DNA from: Temperatibacter sp965603205
GTDB lineage: Bacteria > Pseudomonadota > Alphaproteobacteria > Sphingomonadales > Kordiimonadaceae
DNA length: 64,000 nt
NCBI GenBank assembly: GCA_965603205.1
Contig: CBFDCC010000008.1
Location: 115,208-179,207 of the forward strand
Reading direction: 5' to 3'
Shown here: positions 35,653 through 43,571 of the stretch, one piece after another
Layout: each line of letters begins with the position of its first letter
Position numbering within the stretch: the stretch's first letter is position 1
The notes under the pieces: generated by a model
Told to the model about the DNA's origin: nothing
Database searches by the model: none
The model's input: the letters and a program-made list of their open reading frames with translations, nothing else
Translations under genes and position numbers: made by a program

Positions 35653-35655
35653 GGT

Positions 35656-36258
35656 TTACTTTTCAGCTTCTTCTTCAGGTAGCTCTATATATTTCTTAGA
35701 AAATAGAAACATCAGCTGACCAAACAAAAAGGCCATCATAATACCCATATAACCAAAGGTCTTAAAATTGACCCAAAAGTCAGTTGTTTGCGTGCGCCAA
35801 ATAAACTCATTAATACCAGCCATAGCAAATAAGAAAATCATGTAATTACGGGTAAAGAGATGCCATCCCTCGTCCGACATTTCCAGTGCCATTTCCATCA
35901 CAACCTTCAGGTATGCTTTACCGCGCAGCAAGCCAAAAGCAAGCACCGATCCCAGCACTGAGTTAATGATGGTCAATTTCATCTTAACGAATGTTTCATC
36001 CTGCAAAATCAGCGTGAGGCTACCCATCACCATAACAATCACAAAGGTGATTTTAAGCATCGGTGAGATATGTTTGGTGTAATGATAACTAGCCGCCATT
36101 GAGAGCACCATCGATACCATAAAGGCACCAGTTGCCACCATCATATCACCAAATTTAAATCCAAGGAAAAAAACAACAAGCGGCCCCATCTCAATGAGCA
36201 GTTTACGCCCAGCTGGTTCCTTTGGCTTTACATCTTGTTTGCTATTTTGATCAGTCAT
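35656..36258 (-). CDS. yciB: Inner membrane-spanning septation protein YciB/IspZ
   Basis: This 200-residue membrane protein has six hydrophobic segments and is the usual length for the YciB/IspZ family. Recognisable parts are G-P-L-V-V-F-F-L-G-F-K-F-G-D-M, F-V-K-M-K-L-T-I-I-N and D-F-W-V-N-F-K-T-F-G-Y. It is involved in intracellular septation and cell-envelope integrity in enterobacteria and Shigella. In alphaproteobacteria it often lies next to ccm genes, as here. Confidence 0.92.
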   Translation of the reverse strand: MTDQNSKQDVKPKEPAGRKLLIEMGPLVVFFLGFKFGDMMVATGAFMVSMVLSMAASYHYTKHISPMLKITFVIVMVMGSLTLILQDETFVKMKLTIINSVLGSVLAFGLLRGKAYLKVVMEMALEMSDEGWHLFTRNYMIFLFAMAGINEFIWRTQTTDFWVNFKTFGYMGIMMAFLFGQLMFLFSKKYIELPEEEAEK

Positions 36259-36361
36259 AATACTATTGCATCTCTACTTAATTTAGGTTACTTGCCCCGT
36301 CTTTACCAGTAGGTTACACATATTGATACTATAAATCGCCCTGATACTCTAGAAAGCCGTC

Positions 36362-37651
36362 ATGTTAACGCTATTTAAAAATCGTAATTTTTCATTCTAC
36401 TGGGTCTCCCATTTCATTTCTGTGGTGGGCGACCATGTGACCTTTCTTGCTTTTCCTTGGCTGGTGTTGCAAATGACGGGCAGTGTAGCCATGACAGGTC
36501 TGGTGCTAGCAGCCCAAGGTATCCCGCGCGCTATATTCATGCTGTGGGGCGGTGCCTTTGTTGATCGCACAAGTCCGCGTGCAACCATCATGGTCACCAA
36601 TTTAGTGCGCATGGTCCTTATGGCCATACTCACTTATACCATTATCGAAAACACGGCTACTCTTACTATAATCTTCTCAGTTGCCCTGATTTTTGGTCTG
36701 GCTGATGCCTTTTATTACCCAGCGTCCAACGCGATTATCCCTAGCATCCTCAAAAAAGGTACCCGCCAAAAAGGCAATGCCATCATTCAGATGACCACAC
36801 ATCTATCGATAATCTTTGGTCCGATGATCGCAGGGTTTTTGATTGCGGGAGAGATTAACACCCATTCAGCCGGCCACACACCCGACGTCTCGGGCCTTAG
36901 TGACTATGAGCAAGACCGTGACGGTCTGGCGCGTGCCTTTATGTTTGACGCCTTTTCTTTTGCCCTATCATGCGTTGCACTATTACTGGTTAAAACACGC
37001 TCCTTAAAAACCGAGACCGAAGAGCCGACAAGCACTTCCATGTGGGAAGAGGTGAAGGAAGCAATTCGTTTTTGCTGGTCTATCCCTGCGATGCGCCTAA
37101 CCTTTATCAGCATCACCATATTAGAGTTCTTTTATCAGGCCCCTATCTTTGTCGGCCTACCAGCGCTGGCCAAGGCCCGTTTCGCAGAAGGTGCGTTTGT
37201 TTATGGTATTGAGATCGCGGCTTACGGCCTTGGCGCCTTCCTCGGCAGTATAGCGGGCGGTATCGTCAGACCCCACAAGCCCCGTAAAATGATCCTTTAT
37301 ATGCTGCTGCTATTTGCTTGGTCGTCGGCTACGTTAGGGTTGATTGTCATTTGGGAGCCTTATGAATGGGCCATGCTACTGTTTTTCACAGCAGGTGCTG
37401 GTGATAGTTATATCTGGGTTCATGTTATCACATGGGTGCAGGAAGTAACGCCTGAGCGACTGCTCGGCCGTGTTATGAGCATCTTTATGTTTATGTCCGT
37501 TGGTCTATTGCCCGTGGGTAATATGATTATGGGTTTCTTATTCGAGTGGAATTTAGAACTTACCCTCATTGGCGCGTCTATATTTATGACCATAGCTTGT
37601 CTATTGCTCACGCTACATCCTGATCGTAAAATCATCACTGTTCAGGAATAA
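36362..37651 (+). CDS. MFS transporter (EntS-like subgroup)
   Basis: This 429-residue protein has 12 hydrophobic segments. N-F-S-F-Y-W-V-S-H-F-I-S-V-V-G-D-H-V-T at the start and G-G-A-F-V-D-R-T-S-P-R in the TM2-TM3 loop place it in the MFS branch that contains the enterobactin exporter EntS and related drug exporters. A loop with many charged residues separates the two halves (about residues 170-240). Substrate unknown. It has no partner gene on the same strand nearby. Confidence 0.85.
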   Translation: MLTLFKNRNFSFYWVSHFISVVGDHVTFLAFPWLVLQMTGSVAMTGLVLAAQGIPRAIFMLWGGAFVDRTSPRATIMVTNLVRMVLMAILTYTIIENTATLTIIFSVALIFGLADAFYYPASNAIIPSILKKGTRQKGNAIIQMTTHLSIIFGPMIAGFLIAGEINTHSAGHTPDVSGLSDYEQDRDGLARAFMFDAFSFALSCVALLLVKTRSLKTETEEPTSTSMWEEVKEAIRFCWSIPAMRLTFISITILEFFYQAPIFVGLPALAKARFAEGAFVYGIEIAAYGLGAFLGSIAGGIVRPHKPRKMILYMLLLFAWSSATLGLIVIWEPYEWAMLLFFTAGAGDSYIWVHVITWVQEVTPERLLGRVMSIFMFMSVGLLPVGNMIMGFLFEWNLELTLIGASIFMTIACLLLTLHPDRKIITVQE

Positions 37652-37769
37652 AATAGCCCCATTCATGACAAAATATATGTCTACTCTTGCAACTGGCGGC
37701 GCAATTGTTATGAATAGATATAACTAAGCGCCAAACGATGCATCAGATATCAATGAGGTACAGTAAATA

Positions 37770-38309
37770 ATGTTTAAAACTATGAGCACATTAATCATTG
37801 GGGTAATACTATCTACCACCCTCATTGCCACCGCGTCGTCGTCAGCGAGCGCAGCGGGCGCAAAACGCAGCTTGCTAGGCAGTTTTAAATATTGGGATGC
37901 CATGGTCTCAGGCAGCGGTAAAAACAAAGAATGCTACATGATCAGCACACCGCGCAAATCAACAGCCAGTAGAAAAGGCGCTACACGCGGTGACATCTAT
38001 ACGACCATCACACACCGCCCATCCTTTGGTATTAAAAATGAAGTGAACGCTATTGTTGGTTACCCCTTGCGGGCCAATAGCGAAGTAAGCATCAGCATGG
38101 ACGGTAAATCTAAATATAAACTCTTTACAGAAGGCCGTGGCGCTTGGGCCTACTCACCCAAAGACGATGCTAAAATGATTGCATCAATGAAACGTGGTAG
38201 CACTATGCGCGTTGGCGGCACATCAGGACGCGGCACACGCACGACAGACACCTATAGCCTGTCAGGATTTACCGCTGCTTATAACGCTATTTCAAAGGCC
38301 TGTCGTTAA
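37770..38309 (+). CDS. Invasion-associated locus B (IalB) family protein
   Basis: This 179-residue secreted protein has a signal peptide (about residues 1-30, ending S-S-A-S-A-A-G-A). The IalB-family core includes W-D-A-M-V, a K-N-K-E-C-Y-M-I-S cysteine and a final S-K-A-C-R cysteine that likely form a disulfide. IalB was named in Bartonella for erythrocyte invasion, but the family is widespread in free-living alphaproteobacteria, where its role is unknown. Placement directly before rlmN is common in the class, which supports the assignment. Confidence 0.87.
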   Translation: MFKTMSTLIIGVILSTTLIATASSSASAAGAKRSLLGSFKYWDAMVSGSGKNKECYMISTPRKSTASRKGATRGDIYTTITHRPSFGIKNEVNAIVGYPLRANSEVSISMDGKSKYKLFTEGRGAWAYSPKDDAKMIASMKRGSTMRVGGTSGRGTRTTDTYSLSGFTAAYNAISKACR

Positions 38310-38439
38310 TAGCTAATATCTTTACATTCGTCACTTCTTTCAGTATAAACCGCATAAATTAACCGACCTTCAGGTGGAACGCCTGATTGTCCTGAAACGT
38401 CCTGGCACGGGTTTACCCCGCAAAAGGCAAGGTGAAAAA

Positions 38440-39657
38440 ATGCAAATTACCCCTGACGGCCAAGCGCCGATTGTTAGCCCACGCCCATTATCCGAAGAAT
38501 CCATCACTGGCAAACGCAATATTCTTGGCTTTAGCCGTGAAGAATTGCGCGATGCATTGCGCGAGATTGGCGTAGAAGAAAAACAAGTTAAAATGCGTAC
38601 TAAGCAAATCTGGGGTTGGGTCTATCATCACGGCGTTACCAGTTTTGAATCCATGCACAATGTCTCAAAATCTGTACAACAACAGCTGAATGAACATTTT
38701 ATTATTGAACGCCCCGAAATTACCGAGGCCCAATATAGTGAAGATGGCACACGCAAATATCTGATAAAATTTATCGATGGCAACGAAGCCGAGGCCGTTT
38801 ATATCCCCGAGGAAGGGCGCGGCACCTTATGCGTATCCAGCCAAGTGGGCTGCACACTCAATTGTAAATTTTGTCACACAGGTACCATGAAGCTCGTGCG
38901 CAATCTAACCGCTGCTGAAATTGTTGCCCAGCTGATGATTGCCCGTGACGACCTTGGCGAATGGGAAAACTCAAGCAAGGGCCGCATGGTCACAAATATT
39001 GTGATGATGGGCATGGGTGAGCCGCTTTATAACTTTGATGAAGTTAAAAAAGCGCTTGATATCATCATGGACGAAGAAGGCATACAACTGTCTCGCCGTC
39101 GTATCACGTTGTCCACATCGGGTGTAGTACCCCATATGGAGCGTTGCGGCAAAGAGATCGGCGTTAATTTGGCCGTGAGCCTGCACGCCGTGAACGACGC
39201 GGTCCGCAGCGATATCATGCCAATCAACAAGAAATACAGCCTTGATCAAGTGCTCGCTGCTTGCGCCAACTATCCTGGCGCCCATAACGCGCGCCGTATT
39301 ACATTTGAATATGCGATGCTAAAAGGCATTAACGATAGCGAGCAAGATGCTTATGATCTGCTCAAGCTCCTCAAAAAATGGGACTTGCCAGCCAAGGTTA
39401 ATCTAATCCCCTTTAATCCTTGGCCGGGCGTAGAATATGAATGCAGCGACTGGAAAGATATTGAGCGTTTTTCTGACATCGTCTTTGAAGGCGGTATTTC
39501 AGCCCCTATCCGCACCCCTCGCGGCCGTGATATCATGGCGGCCTGTGGCCAGCTAAAATCCTCATCAGAGAAAAAATCTGTTGCCCAACTGCGCCGTGAA
39601 AAAGAGGCACAAATGGAGGAAAATTCAGTATTAGAAACTGAGGAATTTAGCGCTTAA
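38440..39657 (+). CDS. rlmN: 23S rRNA/tRNA adenine-C2 methyltransferase RlmN
   Basis: This 405-residue radical SAM enzyme methylates A2503 of 23S rRNA and A37 of some tRNAs. The cluster motif is G-C-T-L-N-C-K-F-C-H-T-G (Cys138, Cys142, Cys145). M-G-M-G-E-P-L-Y-N and the methyl-carrying C-terminal cysteine in D-I-M-A-A-C-G-Q-L complete the signature. The ATG at 38440 is preferred because AAGGTG sits five bases upstream; a GTG at 38374 would add 22 residues. The last base of its TAA stop is the first base of the next gene's ATG. Confidence 0.95.
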   Translation: MQITPDGQAPIVSPRPLSEESITGKRNILGFSREELRDALREIGVEEKQVKMRTKQIWGWVYHHGVTSFESMHNVSKSVQQQLNEHFIIERPEITEAQYSEDGTRKYLIKFIDGNEAEAVYIPEEGRGTLCVSSQVGCTLNCKFCHTGTMKLVRNLTAAEIVAQLMIARDDLGEWENSSKGRMVTNIVMMGMGEPLYNFDEVKKALDIIMDEEGIQLSRRRITLSTSGVVPHMERCGKEIGVNLAVSLHAVNDAVRSDIMPINKKYSLDQVLAACANYPGAHNARRITFEYAMLKGINDSEQDAYDLLKLLKKWDLPAKVNLIPFNPWPGVEYECSDWKDIERFSDIVFEGGISAPIRTPRGRDIMAACGQLKSSSEKKSVAQLRREKEAQMEENSVLETEEFSA

Positions 39658-40412
39658 TGATTAAACGCATAGTATATATATATTTTGTTGCACTTTGGAC
39701 ATGGGCGGGGGCTGGTTCTGCCCATGCGGCCCCCACGCAAAATCCTACTGATACATTAGTGATGTTATATGGTGGTTATTCAAGTTATGTGCGAAAAACA
39801 GCATATGGTATGGAAGGCATTATTGCCGATTATGTCACTCAAATGGCGACAAAAGCTAATTTTAATATCGTATGGGCCAACACTTATGACCAAGATGGTA
39901 TCTTAAGGCGGCAAAAAGCCAATGTTTGCTATACGAGCTTAATCAAAACACCAGAACGGCTAACCTATATAAAATTCAGCAAGCCTATTGGCCAAATACC
40001 CAAATATGTAGTCATTGCCTCACCCACAAATAAACGGATTTCCCAATCTACTACTTTGAAACAAATACTGCAGGATAAAAGCCTAAGAAGCGAAGCACTG
40101 ATAGGCGTTTCCTATGGTGGTTATATTGATGCCCTTGTTACTGAAAATCAATTACGACGCAAACAAAGAGCCCCCAAGCGGATAGTCGATCTCGTCGCCA
40201 GAAATATTCTGGATTATACTATCCACGATGAATTAACCGCCAACCAGTTGGTTTCTTCTTCACCTCGCTCAGACAAATTAAAAGTTTACAGCCATTATAC
40301 AGACCTTCCAGACAGAGTGAAATATCATATCGGCTGCACACTAACTACAGATGACTCAGTTATATCGCGCCTTAATAAGGCCATCAGTACAATGAAAATT
40401 TTAGAACAATAA
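39657..40412 (+). CDS. Secreted SBP_bac_3-like protein, coupled to rlmN
   Basis: This 251-residue periplasmic protein has a signal peptide (RIVYIYFVALWTWAGAGSAHA) and the general layout of family 3 solute-binding proteins (M-E-G-I-I-A-D-Y-V near the start, A-L-I-G-V-S-Y-G-G-Y in the middle). It lacks the W-C-P-Y-T-C motif of the three tandem copies at 25-27.7 kb and is only distantly related to them. It begins on the last base of the rlmN stop (TAATG), implying coupling to a housekeeping gene. Ligand and role are unknown. Confidence 0.75.
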   Translation: MIKRIVYIYFVALWTWAGAGSAHAAPTQNPTDTLVMLYGGYSSYVRKTAYGMEGIIADYVTQMATKANFNIVWANTYDQDGILRRQKANVCYTSLIKTPERLTYIKFSKPIGQIPKYVVIASPTNKRISQSTTLKQILQDKSLRSEALIGVSYGGYIDALVTENQLRRKQRAPKRIVDLVARNILDYTIHDELTANQLVSSSPRSDKLKVYSHYTDLPDRVKYHIGCTLTTDDSVISRLNKAISTMKILEQ

Positions 40413-40413
40413 A

Positions 40414-41124
40414 TTAATCTTCTAATAGCCAGCCAAAAATCTTATATGATTTTTCTTGGGCAAATAATGATACCTGCGAGATAGCGTGATCAAGCGGCAC
40501 TTTAAAGATACACATATGATTAAATTTTGGTGTCATGCCAGATTGAACATGGCCATCGTCATCAAAAAACTGTAACTGCCCACCCCAGTCCCGGCGCCAA
40601 TTGACATTCAAACTCACCATAAAGGCTGCCCTGCGGTTAGAGCCTTCTGGATTACCATTACTTGCCGTGACAAAATCACCGGGGCCAAAGCGACTTAGCC
40701 TTGCTCTAACTTTATTGATCTTCGTGTTGCCAGTGACCGTGCGCGCAAACTCTAAAAAATCATATTCATTAAAAGATTCAGATAGCCCCCTTAAAAATCG
40801 TGGCGCACTATTATTGGTACGCGCATCCTCTAGACACACATGATCATGCAAGTAGGTATGAAACCCTTTACCGGCCTCATTAAATGCTATCTGCTCGAGA
40901 GATTTTATATGCCTTGTGGTCATAACCCTGCGCTCATTGGGTAAAAGCGCATAATGGGTACCGCCCTGTGACAAAACACGCTGCCATTCTTCATATTCTG
41001 TTAATTGAGTTTGCAAGATTTTGATCTGATTTTCTCTGAAAAAATCAGGAATATGAGCAAAGCCGTTTTTACTATAAACTTTATTCAGCTCTACAGGCTT
41101 TTGCTTATTAAACTGCAAATTCAT
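40414..41124 (-). CDS. 2OG-Fe(II) oxygenase fold protein lacking metal ligands
   Basis: This 236-residue protein is related to the prolyl-hydroxylase-like 2OG oxygenases of proteobacteria. The family landmarks R-F-G-P-G-D-F, N-R-R-A-A-F, W-R-R-D-W-G-G-Q-L-Q-F-F-D-D-D-G-H-V and H-A-I-S-Q-V are clear. Relatives normally carry H-D-D just after G-D-F-x-T-A, and here it reads S-N-G (Ser155, Asn156, Gly157), so the first His and the Asp of the iron triad are missing. The arginine that binds 2-oxoglutarate before the final G-W-L is also replaced (S-Y-K-I-F-G-W). Only the distal His213 remains. The frame is intact, so this looks like a maintained pseudoenzyme. It converges tightly with the preceding gene and is divergent from argG. 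Confidence 0.75.
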   Translation of the reverse strand: MNLQFNKQKPVELNKVYSKNGFAHIPDFFRENQIKILQTQLTEYEEWQRVLSQGGTHYALLPNERRVMTTRHIKSLEQIAFNEAGKGFHTYLHDHVCLEDARTNNSAPRFLRGLSESFNEYDFLEFARTVTGNTKINKVRARLSRFGPGDFVTASNGNPEGSNRRAAFMVSLNVNWRRDWGGQLQFFDDDGHVQSGMTPKFNHMCIFKVPLDHAISQVSLFAQEKSYKIFGWLLED

Positions 41125-41372
41125 AATCTAAAAAACTCTATACAAACGATCTACTAAGGTGCGCCTAAGTACCAACATAGCCACGATGATTCAACTGGTA
41201 TTATTTTCAACCAACTTTCTTTTTTGCACTATATTAAATCCGTCTTTATAAATGATTAAAAAATCTATATTTTACTCATATAATTTCCCGATTGACCCCG
41301 TAATTTTTAAGCCTATACTGCGGCCAAATTTCAACAGGTACTCTTAAGTACCAAAAGGTGTGAGGCTCCCTA

Positions 41373-42605
41373 ATGACACAAGATATAAACAAAGTTGTTC
41401 TGGCCTATTCAGGCGGACTAGATACATCCATCATCCTTAAATGGTTAGAGGTAACATATGACTGTGAAGTTGTTACTTTCACCGCTGACCTAGGCCAAGG
41501 CGAAGAGTTAGAGCCTGCGCGTGCAAAAGCCGAGAAAATGGGCATTAAAGAGATCTATATTGAGGATCTACGCGAAGACTTTGTTAAGGATTATGTCTTC
41601 CCCATGTTCCGCGCCAACACGCTATATGAAGGCCAGTATCTACTGGGTACGTCTATCGCGCGCCCATTGATCGCCAAACGTCAGATCGAGATCGCACGCG
41701 AAACTGGTGCTGACGCCGTATGCCATGGCGCCACGGGCAAGGGTAACGATCAGATACGATTCGAGCTAGGCTATTATGGCCTACAGCCAGATATTAAGGT
41801 CATAGCGCCTTGGCGTGAATGGGACCTCAATAGCCGTACAGACCTGATTAATTTTGCTGAAGAGCATGACATTGAAATCCCAACGGACAAGCGCGGCGAA
41901 AGCCCCTTCTCTGTCGACTCTAATTTGCTGCATACCTCCAGCGAAGGTAAGGCATTAGAAGACCCTTGGGTTAACGCTGAGGAATATGTTTATAGCCGCA
42001 CTGATAACCCAGTAAACGCCCCTGATGAGCCAGAGTTTATTGAGGTTGAGTTTGAAAAGGGTGATGCTTGCGGTATCAACGGTATTGCACTGTCCCCCGC
42101 AATGGTGCTTGAGCAGCTGAATGCTTACGGTAAAAAACACGGTATTGGTCGTCTTGATCTGCTGGAAAACCGTTTTATCGGCATGAAATCACGCGGTATC
42201 TACGAGACACCGGGCGGCACGATCCTATTAGAGGCGCACCGTGGTATAGAGCAAATCACACTGGATAAAGGCGCTATGCATCTCAAAGATAGCATCATGC
42301 CGAAATATGCTGAGATTTTATATAACGGTTTTTGGTTCTCGCCAGAGCGTGAAATGCTGCAAGCCCTCATCGATAAATCACAAGAATTTGTCGCAGGAAC
42401 AGTGCGTCTAATGCTGTATAAAGGCAGCGTGCGCACCGTCGGCCGCAAGTCACCTTACAGCCTGTACTCTGAGGCACATGTGACCTTTGAAGCTGATAGC
42501 GTTTATGATCAAAAGGACGCCGAAGGCTTTATCAAGCTCAACGCCCTGCGCCTGCGCCTGCTAAACCAACGCGGCAACGTAACCGAACCCCCTAGTTACG
42601 AGTAA
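41373..42605 (+). CDS. argG: Argininosuccinate synthase
   Basis: This 410-residue enzyme of arginine biosynthesis joins citrulline and aspartate using ATP. The PP-loop A-Y-S-G-G-L-D-T-S is at residues 10-18, with H-G-A-T-G-K-G-N-D-Q-I-R-F and S-P-F-S-V-D-S-N further along. The usual length is about 400. GTGAGG lies seven bases before the ATG. The preceding 248 bases carry the promoter and nothing else I can identify. Its citrulline substrate could also come from the DDAH-like enzyme at 1190-2056, but the two are far apart. Confidence 0.97.
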   Translation: MTQDINKVVLAYSGGLDTSIILKWLEVTYDCEVVTFTADLGQGEELEPARAKAEKMGIKEIYIEDLREDFVKDYVFPMFRANTLYEGQYLLGTSIARPLIAKRQIEIARETGADAVCHGATGKGNDQIRFELGYYGLQPDIKVIAPWREWDLNSRTDLINFAEEHDIEIPTDKRGESPFSVDSNLLHTSSEGKALEDPWVNAEEYVYSRTDNPVNAPDEPEFIEVEFEKGDACGINGIALSPAMVLEQLNAYGKKHGIGRLDLLENRFIGMKSRGIYETPGGTILLEAHRGIEQITLDKGAMHLKDSIMPKYAEILYNGFWFSPEREMLQALIDKSQEFVAGTVRLMLYKGSVRTVGRKSPYSLYSEAHVTFEADSVYDQKDAEGFIKLNALRLRLLNQRGNVTEPPSYE

Positions 42606-42611
42606 ATATAA

Positions 42612-43526
42612 ATGAGCGCCATCATCAGCACAGTTCTACCGATCTTTGCGTTGATTTTGCTTGGCAATATTATTGGCCGTGCACCCTTTTTTCCGCAAAA
42701 TGGAGTGCGCGGCCTCATATTTTATGTATGGTATATCGCGATGCCGATCGCGATATTCATTGCCACGGCGGCTAATCCATTGCCCAGCGTGCAAGATATT
42801 CCATTACTCGCCGCTTATTTCATCCCGCTTAGTCTGACTTTTTTAATGGCTATTACCATTGGTAAAATAGCCTTTAATCAAACTGCTACAGAGCGCGGTC
42901 TATATGGCTACTCCGTATGCTTTGGCAATATTATCTATATGGGGATGCCGATGATCACGGCAGTTTATGGCGCAGAGGGCATACGCCTGATTATCCTCCT
43001 CATCAGTGTGCATGAGCTGATCCTGATCTCGATCACCATGCTAACGATCAATGCTGAGAGCGGTAGTATCATCACCGCCTTCAGGCGCGCCCTGCTGCAC
43101 ACCCTAAAAATGCCGCTTATAATCGCTATTATCCTTGGGTTGATCTCCGCGTATTTACAGCTATCGTTACCTGATACTTTGCTGTCAATATTTACCCCCA
43201 TTGGGTTGACGGCAGCGCCTGTTGGGCTATTTGCTGTGGGCGCCGCACTTGTCGGCATCAAGGCCGCAGGGGACAGAAAGCAAGCCGTTACTGCCACTGC
43301 GCTAAAGCTGTTTATATTGCCCGCGTTGGTCTTCACCTCTTGCCATATTGCGGGGCTGAGCGAGGTGCAGACATCAATTCTCACGATCATCGCTGCACTG
43401 CCAACAGGTTTGAATGCCTTTAATTTTGCCACAACACAAGGTACTGGCGAGCGTCGGGCTGCGACGACTATTTTATACTCAACAGTCATATCGGTGGTGA
43501 CTATTAGCCTGCTGTTGCTAAACTAA
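42612..43526 (+). CDS. AEC (auxin efflux carrier) family transporter, copy 1
   Basis: This 304-residue protein has about 10 hydrophobic segments of the bile/arsenite/riboflavin-like transporter fold. Family patterns include I-F-A-L-I-L-L-G-N-I-I-G at the start and F-G-N-I-I-Y-M-G-M-P-M-I in the first crossover region. Bacterial AEC proteins often move malate, malonate or similar acids. It follows argG by six bases, so it probably shares its transcript. A second AEC gene lies 2 kb downstream, beyond an S9 peptidase. Confidence 0.87.
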   Translation: MSAIISTVLPIFALILLGNIIGRAPFFPQNGVRGLIFYVWYIAMPIAIFIATAANPLPSVQDIPLLAAYFIPLSLTFLMAITIGKIAFNQTATERGLYGYSVCFGNIIYMGMPMITAVYGAEGIRLIILLISVHELILISITMLTINAESGSIITAFRRALLHTLKMPLIIAIILGLISAYLQLSLPDTLLSIFTPIGLTAAPVGLFAVGAALVGIKAAGDRKQAVTATALKLFILPALVFTSCHIAGLSEVQTSILTIIAALPTGLNAFNFATTQGTGERRAATTILYSTVISVVTISLLLLN

Positions 43527-43571
43527 GGCCATATCTGCTAGGCTACCCCTTTGGAGAGAGGGAGACTAACC

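Noticed and set aside
36259..36361. Hidden small gene between yciB and the MFS gene
   Set aside because: Only about 100 bases between divergent genes, with no open frame carrying a start signal. It is best read as a shared promoter region.
41125..41372. Possible tRNA or small RNA in the gap before argG
   Set aside because: The sequence is AT-rich with no cloverleaf or T-loop pattern and no strong hairpin followed by T-run. It looks like a plain promoter region.
42965..43489. 174-codon open frame antisense to an AEC carrier
   Set aside because: It is fully contained in a well-supported membrane protein gene on the other strand.
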